Positions 28,480 to 33,496 of a stretch of DNA of 33,496 nucleotides are shown one piece after another. The DNA comes from Chara braunii. Lineage: Eukaryota > Streptophyta > Charophyceae > Charales > Characeae. The notes under the pieces were generated by a model, which was given only the letters and a program-made list of their open reading frames with translations, was not told the origin of the DNA and searched no databases. The stretch spans positions 1,786,268-1,819,763 of the forward strand of contig BFEA01000332.1 of NCBI GenBank assembly GCA_003427395.1, given 5' to 3'. A program made the translations under genes and the position numbers. The number at the start of each line of letters is the position of its first letter. Position 1 is the first letter of the stretch.

Positions 28480-29160
28480 CTCTAGTAGTACAGATGTATG
28501 TATCTAATGTATGTCCGGTTCGGTCTGGTTTTCTCCCACCTACTGAAAGCCGAGCGACGATCGTCAGCTGGTGTCGCCACTGGCCAGTGGTACGAGCAGT
28601 TCTGCCGGTAGGACATAAAGCTAGCCGACGTCAGATCCGCCGGCTGAAGGGATTGTGTGTGCTGTTACAGTACCGTACCGTATTTTCGAAGTACACGTAA
28701 CCTGCAGCCAAGTCGACCGAGTGCATTTAATTTAGTTATTTAGTACAGCATCACCGTATCAAGGCCGTGGGCGTATCTAGTCACACAGGCGACCCGGTCA
28801 CCTGGTGCATGAGTTATTTAACGCATTAACGCATCGTGCATGCGAGCAAGCAGCTAAATCCAACGTATGAAAAGTTTGTTTGACAAAGTGGACCTCCGTT
28901 GACGCCGCTGCAAGTCAGCGGCTGTGACAAACTCCAAAGGCCGAACAAAAAGGCGACTACCATTTAGGGATGCTGAGTAAGGGTGGGAGGGTGTCTCTTC
29001 GGGGACCGGTTAAACAATACATCGGGATGATCAAATAGTCGGGTGCTGGCAGGCCTCTCATATGCCTGCCTAGCCAGCCTTTACAACAACCTGGACTTCG
29101 AAAAAAAAAAAGAAACAAAGAAAAAAAAAAAACGAAAAAGAAAAAAGAAAAAAGGCGACT
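28480..29160. other. No gene recognised
   Basis: Unique-looking sequence; the segment AAAGGCGACTACCATT occurs twice (28949 and 29151), around A-rich sequence at 29100-29153. Confidence 0.35.
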
Positions 29161-29169
29161 ACCATTAGA

Positions 29170-29171
<2 letters not shown>

Positions 29172-29220
<49 letters not shown>

Positions 29221-29267
29221 CTGTGTGTCTGTGTGTGTGTGTGTGTGTGCGTGTGTGTGTGTGTGTC
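29172..29267. repeat. (CT)n(GT)n microsatellite
   Basis: CT repeats to about 29212, then GT repeats with single interruptions. Confidence 0.95.
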
Positions 29268-29830
29268 TGCCGGACCGGACGTGGTAAGTACGAAGTTTCT
29301 AGAATATCGATTGCTCATCGTCGACTACGATCAGTTTGAGTATGATCGGACGATTTGGAGAATGGGAACTTGGCCCGGGGGTTGGCGGGTCATCATGTCT
29401 TTTTTACTTCGTTTTCTTAGTACGTGCATGTTCTCCTTGGGCAGGATTCGATGAGACGACTCGGAAGTCGGCTAGGAACTGAGCTGGATGCATCGCAGGA
29501 TTCGAACCCGTGTACTGTTGGTCAAAAGTCACGTATGGCTGTTTTTTTTTTCTTTTTTTTTTTCGTCGTTTCCGAATTTGTGCTCTGCTCGACAACGTTT
29601 CTTCACTCCGTCCTCGGCAGCGTACGACACACGAACGCTCTGGACTGGAAGTGACTATATTCTCGTTGGCCTTGGACACTGAGGTTGTGTCACTTGTGTG
29701 GAAGAGTGCTGGCCGTAGACACAGCTGTCGGGGGTAGTAGATGGGAGGCGCAGCTACTGGCAAAGTGCCCGGTCTTTGCGTTAGCCGGACCCCTCACCTG
29801 TGGCCCCGCCCTACTCTCTGACTGACCAGT
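29268..29830. other. No gene; one tRNA T-arm-like motif
   Basis: The minus strand of about 29496-29514 reads CACGGGTTCGAATCCTGCG, like a B box, but no A box lies at the right distance. A T-rich run is at 29540-29562. Confidence 0.35.
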
Positions 29831-29832
29831 GA

Positions 29833-29975
29833 CCACCACCGATTAGGGTTGCGGGCAACATGCAATGCATGCATGCCCTTAATTGTGAGAGGTGGCTATG
29901 CTTACAGTGGTCCCCTGTATAGTACAGGCTTAGGAAGTTAGGAGTAGTGCTACCAGGGAGGTGGGGTGAAAAAGA
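29833..29975 (-). repeat. Dispersed repeat R1, copy 4 (inverted)
   Basis: Contains, in reverse complement, the R1 order: CACCTCCCTGGTAGCACTAC, CCTAAGCCTGTACTATACAG, AGCATAGCCACCTCTCACAATTAAGGG, CATGCATGCATTGCATGTTGCCCGC. Confidence 0.7.
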
Positions 29976-30325
29976 AAGAAAAAGGTGAGCTGGAGAGGAG
30001 TGAAAAAAAAAAGAAAACGCGCAAGCTCTGGAAGGCTGTGGAAGCGACTGTGTTGGTGTCGAAGATGTCAGGGTCGCTTGTAACAACGTTGCCGAGGGTG
30101 TGTATCTGCCTCCGTGGCTAACTTTTTGTTGTTTCTCTCCGTGGCTGACTTTCATACTGATGGTAGGACCGTCAACTGACGGGCCTAACTCACTTGGTAC
30201 ACCCAGTTTTGTTGAAATACAGATATGAGTTCGAATCAAGGCGAAACTAGTCCGTGAACGAAGTTCGGTCACCGGTCAAGGTTGTAGTTCATGGAGTTCA
30301 TGGAGTTCACGTATATCGGGAATGT
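29976..30325. other. No gene recognised
   Basis: Unique-looking sequence with short frames; GGAGTTCAT is doubled at about 30293-30310. Confidence 0.3.
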
Positions 30326-30341
30326 TTTTTTTTTTTTGGCT

Positions 30342-30384
<43 letters not shown>

Positions 30385-30393
30385 NTTTTTTTT
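30325..30393. repeat. Long poly(T) tract with one unresolved base
   Basis: T runs of 12 and about 40 surround a single N at 30385, typical of a homopolymer that short reads could not resolve. Confidence 0.9.
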
Positions 30394-31250
30394 GTAGGAG
30401 GGTGGGGGTCATTGGAGGGTACACCCCCATAAATGTTTCATTTTTATTTACGAATAATAATTTTCTTAATTAAAAAAAAAAAATCACGGAACCAGCCAAA
30501 ATAAGCATTTTTGTTTGTTGTTTGGTAGGTTATTTCGACTTTTTCTTTTTTTTCAATGTCATCACGATGTGGGGCTTGTGGCGACGGTACTGGGGTGAGC
30601 CGGAAACACCGCACTTTCATGGTTTGGCCGTTGACGGACGCAGGGGCATATGACCGGCCGGTCATGTTGTCGAGCGGTCCCGCTGTCAGGGTGAATACCC
30701 TTACAAGGGTATCCGCCCCGGTTTTTGCAAGCGACAGAAAAATTTAATAAGTCTGGGTTAAAGTTTAAGACTTTAAGTATACCGTACGAGGCGCGGCGGT
30801 GCCTGCGGTTTATGATGATAGGATGGTTGACTAAAGTAGAGAGTGTGTGGGCGTTGTCGGACCAAATACCCTTACAAGGAAGGGTATTTGGCCATGCTTT
30901 TGCATTCGACACAGTGACGGCATACCATGACGGAGTCAGTCTGGGATGAAAAGGGTGTATACGCTTTAGTGTAACACTTGTAACGATTTCCTCGGCCATT
31001 GAAGCCGGGGGCAAATCGGTGATAAAATTTTGAAAGCATGTGCGCGCGTTGTTATGACGCACGCTGTGACGGTTACAATCGGTAGTGATGCCCCTTCGAC
31101 AGAAGAGGCCAAGGGGTTGATCGGGTTAGTATTGTGTCGGGTAGATCTATGACACACGCACTGAGACTTAATGGTTGGTACATTAGTGAGGATAAATTAA
31201 TATACGCTCCGACCGTACGGTCGGGGCAATAAAAAAAAAAAAAGATGATT
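30394..31250. other. No gene recognised; includes weak 166-residue minus-strand frame
   Basis: The frame at 30562-31062 (minus) has no domain that I know and is likely chance. Two related inverted repeats around ATACCCTTACAAGG occur at 30694-30713 and 30862-30891. An A-run is at 31231-31243. Confidence 0.35.
30862..30891. repeat. Perfect 12-bp hairpin
   Basis: CCAAATACCCTT, loop ACAAGG, then AAGGGTATTTGG. The copy at 30694-30713 has the same ATACCCTTACAAGGGTAT core with a shorter stem. Confidence 0.8.
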
Positions 31251-31447
31251 ATCAGGTTGCAGTGGTGCTCGGACTGTCGCGCTTGCTCTAGTGGTACCTC
31301 TAACCTTACTCATATACTGCAAGTAAGGTTGAGGCTCTCGCTCGGCCTCCCGAGGGGCAGTGTGCCTCTTGGACGATAATTTCTTGACCGCGCGGGCACC
31401 CAGGCGACCGATATCCCCTCCCTTTCAGAGGGGGGACTACATTACAA

Positions 31448-31459
31448 GCTCTGATACCA
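31448..31459 (-). mobile_element. Candidate LTR-retrotransposon primer binding site (initiator tRNA-Met)
   Basis: The minus strand reads TGGTATCAGAGC, the sequence that in plant Copia and Gypsy elements pairs with the 3' end of initiator tRNA-Met. If real, the element lies on the minus strand, with its 5' LTR to the right and internal region to the left. No gag or pol frame is visible nearby. Confidence 0.5.
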
Positions 31460-31884
31460 TAAGCCCTAAGCTCAGGCTACTTGAACTGGTACCCACCTCC
31501 CTACCGGTATTGGGCCCCTAAAAATGCCAGCTTTTGTCTTCTTCTACTCGGCCTCGAGTACGAGGCACGTCTGCCTTTACTTGGTGTGGTACCGACCTAC
31601 CTACCACTTGAGTGTTTTCCCCGCCACGAGCCTCGATGTTACGGCTCCAGGTAAGTACCGGCCTTCGGGCCTTCCGATCAACCACGCGCCCTTGCTGGTC
31701 ACACACACACTCAAGCCAACGAGCACACAGACAGGCCCACAGACCAGCAAGCGTGCACATACTCAGACTTACGAAACGGGCTCGGACCGCTGGTCGGATT
31801 GGGCCCCGATATTGTATTTATATCTGGACTGCTCCTATTTATTTAAAGCAGGAGATAACCCAGTAGGTTTTTGTATCGATTACT
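31460..31884 (-). mobile_element. Candidate 5' LTR on the minus strand
   Basis: On the minus strand a segment begins TGTCGCTTAGTAATCG (31884), carries ATATAAATACAA about 60 bp in as a TATA-like signal (31813-31824), and ends ...CTTAGGGCTTA next to the primer site. The end is not the usual CA, and no second LTR is in the window to confirm the limits. Confidence 0.35.
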
Positions 31885-31889
31885 AAGCG

Positions 31890-32030
31890 ACAGACTCGAG
31901 GATCGAGTCCGCCTGCCTGTGGGCTAGCTCCTTTTGGTAGGAGCTCAGTTATAGCCCACGAACATCTTATTTGCGACCCCGAGTTTGGCTGCGGGACTCG
32001 AACCCGTGACCTCGTTAATAGTTCTAGTTA
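31890..32030 (-). repeat. Possible tRNA-derived SINE fragment
   Basis: The minus strand has GAGGTCACGGGTTCGAGTCC (B box and T-arm like), then a hairpin in which GGGCTATAACTGAGCTCC pairs with GGAGCTAGCCC. No good A box is present, so it may be 5'-truncated. Confidence 0.35.
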
Positions 32031-32085
32031 GATTTAGTTTGAGTTAGGTAGACTGCCAGTCCACTGTGATAAGTTGCAGTTAGTT

Positions 32086-32300
32086 TAAAAATTTTGTTTT
32101 CACTAATTTGTTATTTTCTGTTATTATTATTTTCTTTCTTTTGCGTTTTTGCATTCTTTTCTTTTTCTTTTGAATCTGCCTGGAAAGCTGGGCGGATCCA
32201 TTCCCGCTCAATCTACTCGACTTCGAACGCGGCATCCACGACTCCGGTCTGCGTGCTCGGGCAAAGTGCTCGTCGGAGTCGACAAGCGACACAACTAGCC
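32086..32300. other. No gene recognised
   Basis: T-rich tract (32090-32170) followed by unique sequence. Confidence 0.3.
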
Positions 32301-32990
32301 GTGCTAAACAGTCGGGTAGGAGGATGCACGGGCGGAGAGAGCGATGAGGGACGAGTGGGAAAAGGAAGAAGGAGATGGTGACCACGGAGTTAGAGGGAGG
32401 AGGTTTTCGCGCGGGAAAGGAGTAGAACGAGCGCGGCGGGTTCGGCGTGCGACGTGTTGGGAATAAAAAGGGAAGCGCGCGGAATCGAAGAAGAAAGAAG
32501 AAGAAGAAGAAGAAGAAGAAGAAGAAGAAGAAGAAGAAGAAGAAAGAAAGATGAAGGAGGAGAAGAGAGAAAAAAGAGGGAGGGAGCCATCGCGTAAGGA
32601 GGAAGAAGGGCGCAGGAAGAAAGAAGAGAGGCGACAGCGGGCGAGTAGGGGGAGGAGATTGTCACGGGGAGAAATGGTGACATAGTGCACGAAGTGGAGA
32701 AGCGAGGAGGAAGGAGAGAAGCGTTGGGAGGAGGTGCGCGGAACGAGAGAAAAATGAGCGCGCATGCGAGGAAGAAGGCGTGCAGGAGGGAGATGGGAAG
32801 AAGGCACGAGCAGAAATAAAGCATGTGGGGGGCGCGCACAAATGTTTGAAGAACAGGCGCGGGGCTTAGCGCAAACAGAAAAGATGGCGAGCGGGAGGCA
32901 TGCGAGATAGCGCATGGAGGAGCGAGGAAGAGGATGGGAGGAGAAGGAAAGGAGATGACTGCGCTGAGGAGGGAAGAAAGAGACGAAGGG
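32300..32990. repeat. Purine-rich tract with (GAA)n core
   Basis: About 690 bp with few pyrimidines on the plus strand and a GAA/AGA microsatellite at about 32487-32550. The minus strand gives long Ser/Pro/Leu-rich open frames (for example 32304-32915) that reflect the base bias and not a protein family I know. Confidence 0.75.
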
Positions 32991-33405
32991 GCGACTTACC
33001 TGTCATCCGCCCGACTCATTTGATGGGGTGAGAGTTGTGTCTGTCGGGCCTCGTCCTGTGGTCGTGTATGCTGTACATCGCGAGGGATCGTTATGCAGAA
33101 CATGGAGCAGCGAGCTATGACAACGGTGACGACGACGAGAGAGGCAGATCGGGTAAGTCTCCAATCTCGAGGCTGGCTTTACGACCCTTCTATAGATATG
33201 ATGAACAAAATAGGATGAATCTAATGCTGAAATAGGGAAATCTTCATTACTATGTGCGTGTGTATGTGTGTGAGTACGCGCATATGTGTATGTGCTAGAA
33301 AGAGAGAGGGAGAGGTCTGCACCTCTGCATGCAGTTACCTGATGCGCTCATTGTGATTGGCCCACGTGGCTGATCAGAAAGTACTAAAACGACAAAGCAT
33401 AATGA
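32991..33405. other. No gene recognised
   Basis: A 66-residue plus-strand frame (33035-33235) is unrecognised and contains GGTAAGTCTCC, which could be a splice donor at 33153. TATGTGTGCGTG-type sequence lies near 33250-33295. Confidence 0.3.
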
Positions 33406-33406
33406 T

Positions 33407-33408
<2 letters not shown>

Positions 33409-33496
<88 letters not shown>
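33409..33496. repeat. Compound (GT)n(GA)n microsatellite at the window end
   Basis: GT repeats to about 33458 pass into GA repeats that run off the edge. Same layout as the tract at 4831-4891. Confidence 0.95.

Noticed and set aside
29496-29514. tRNA gene based on CACGGGTTCGAATCC on the minus strand
   Set aside because: Only a T-arm-like motif is present; no A box or acceptor stem lies at the needed distance.
32304-32915. 203-residue minus-strand frame rich in Ser, Pro and Leu
   Set aside because: It follows directly from the purine-rich strand bias and the GAA microsatellite; no domain is visible.

Overview
The window is nuclear eukaryotic DNA: gene-poor, rich in repeats, and scaffolded with short reads. 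Signs of this are a very long coding exon ending at a GT splice donor, a U2 snRNA-derived sequence, several families of non-autonomous transposons, abundant microsatellites, a 666-base N gap and a mate-pair adapter left in the sequence. The U2 copy has a GGGCCAUCGG-type loop as in plants. A sequence matching the plant initiator-tRNA-Met primer binding site is also present, and the zinc-finger lead-in is YKTELCRSWEETGTC. Together these suggest a green-lineage organism, possibly a charophyte alga such as Chara, but this is inference and other algae are not excluded.

Layout. 1-2.5 kb: decayed, Asp-rich, GAT-repeat sequence preceded by imperfect 12-bp codon-like repeats. 2.5-10 kb: no gene I can recognise; local tandem duplications, microsatellites, a tRNA-derived element, a 27-bp minisatellite that reads as a 9-residue Lys/Pro/Thr repeat, and a Nextera mate-pair junction at 6007-6044. 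10-15 kb: a cluster of short inverted-repeat elements (MITEs) whose ends read CTTCCCCCGAATACAACG, in a GTAC-rich background, interrupted by the N gap at 12741-13406. 15-17.4 kb: A-rich repeat units, a U2 snRNA retrocopy with target-site duplications, a 190-bp tandem duplication and a larger diverged MITE.

17993-23428 (minus) is the only convincing protein-coding gene: an approximately 5.4-kb exon encoding 1812 residues of a low-complexity protein. It ends inside a TTP-type CCCH zinc finger, exactly after the third cysteine. The rest of the finger must be on a later exon that I could not find to the left. 23.4-26.4 kb is its upstream region, with a candidate TATA box and small tandem repeats.

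26.4-30 kb holds two further dispersed repeat families, with a MITE nested in one copy. 30-33.5 kb has a perfect 12-bp hairpin, a candidate 5' end of an LTR retrotransposon on the minus strand, a possible tRNA-like SINE, a strongly purine-rich tract and a terminal GT/GA microsatellite. No operon-like organisation, CRISPR array or intact transposase was seen. Most short open frames in the window look like chance or repeat-driven frames.
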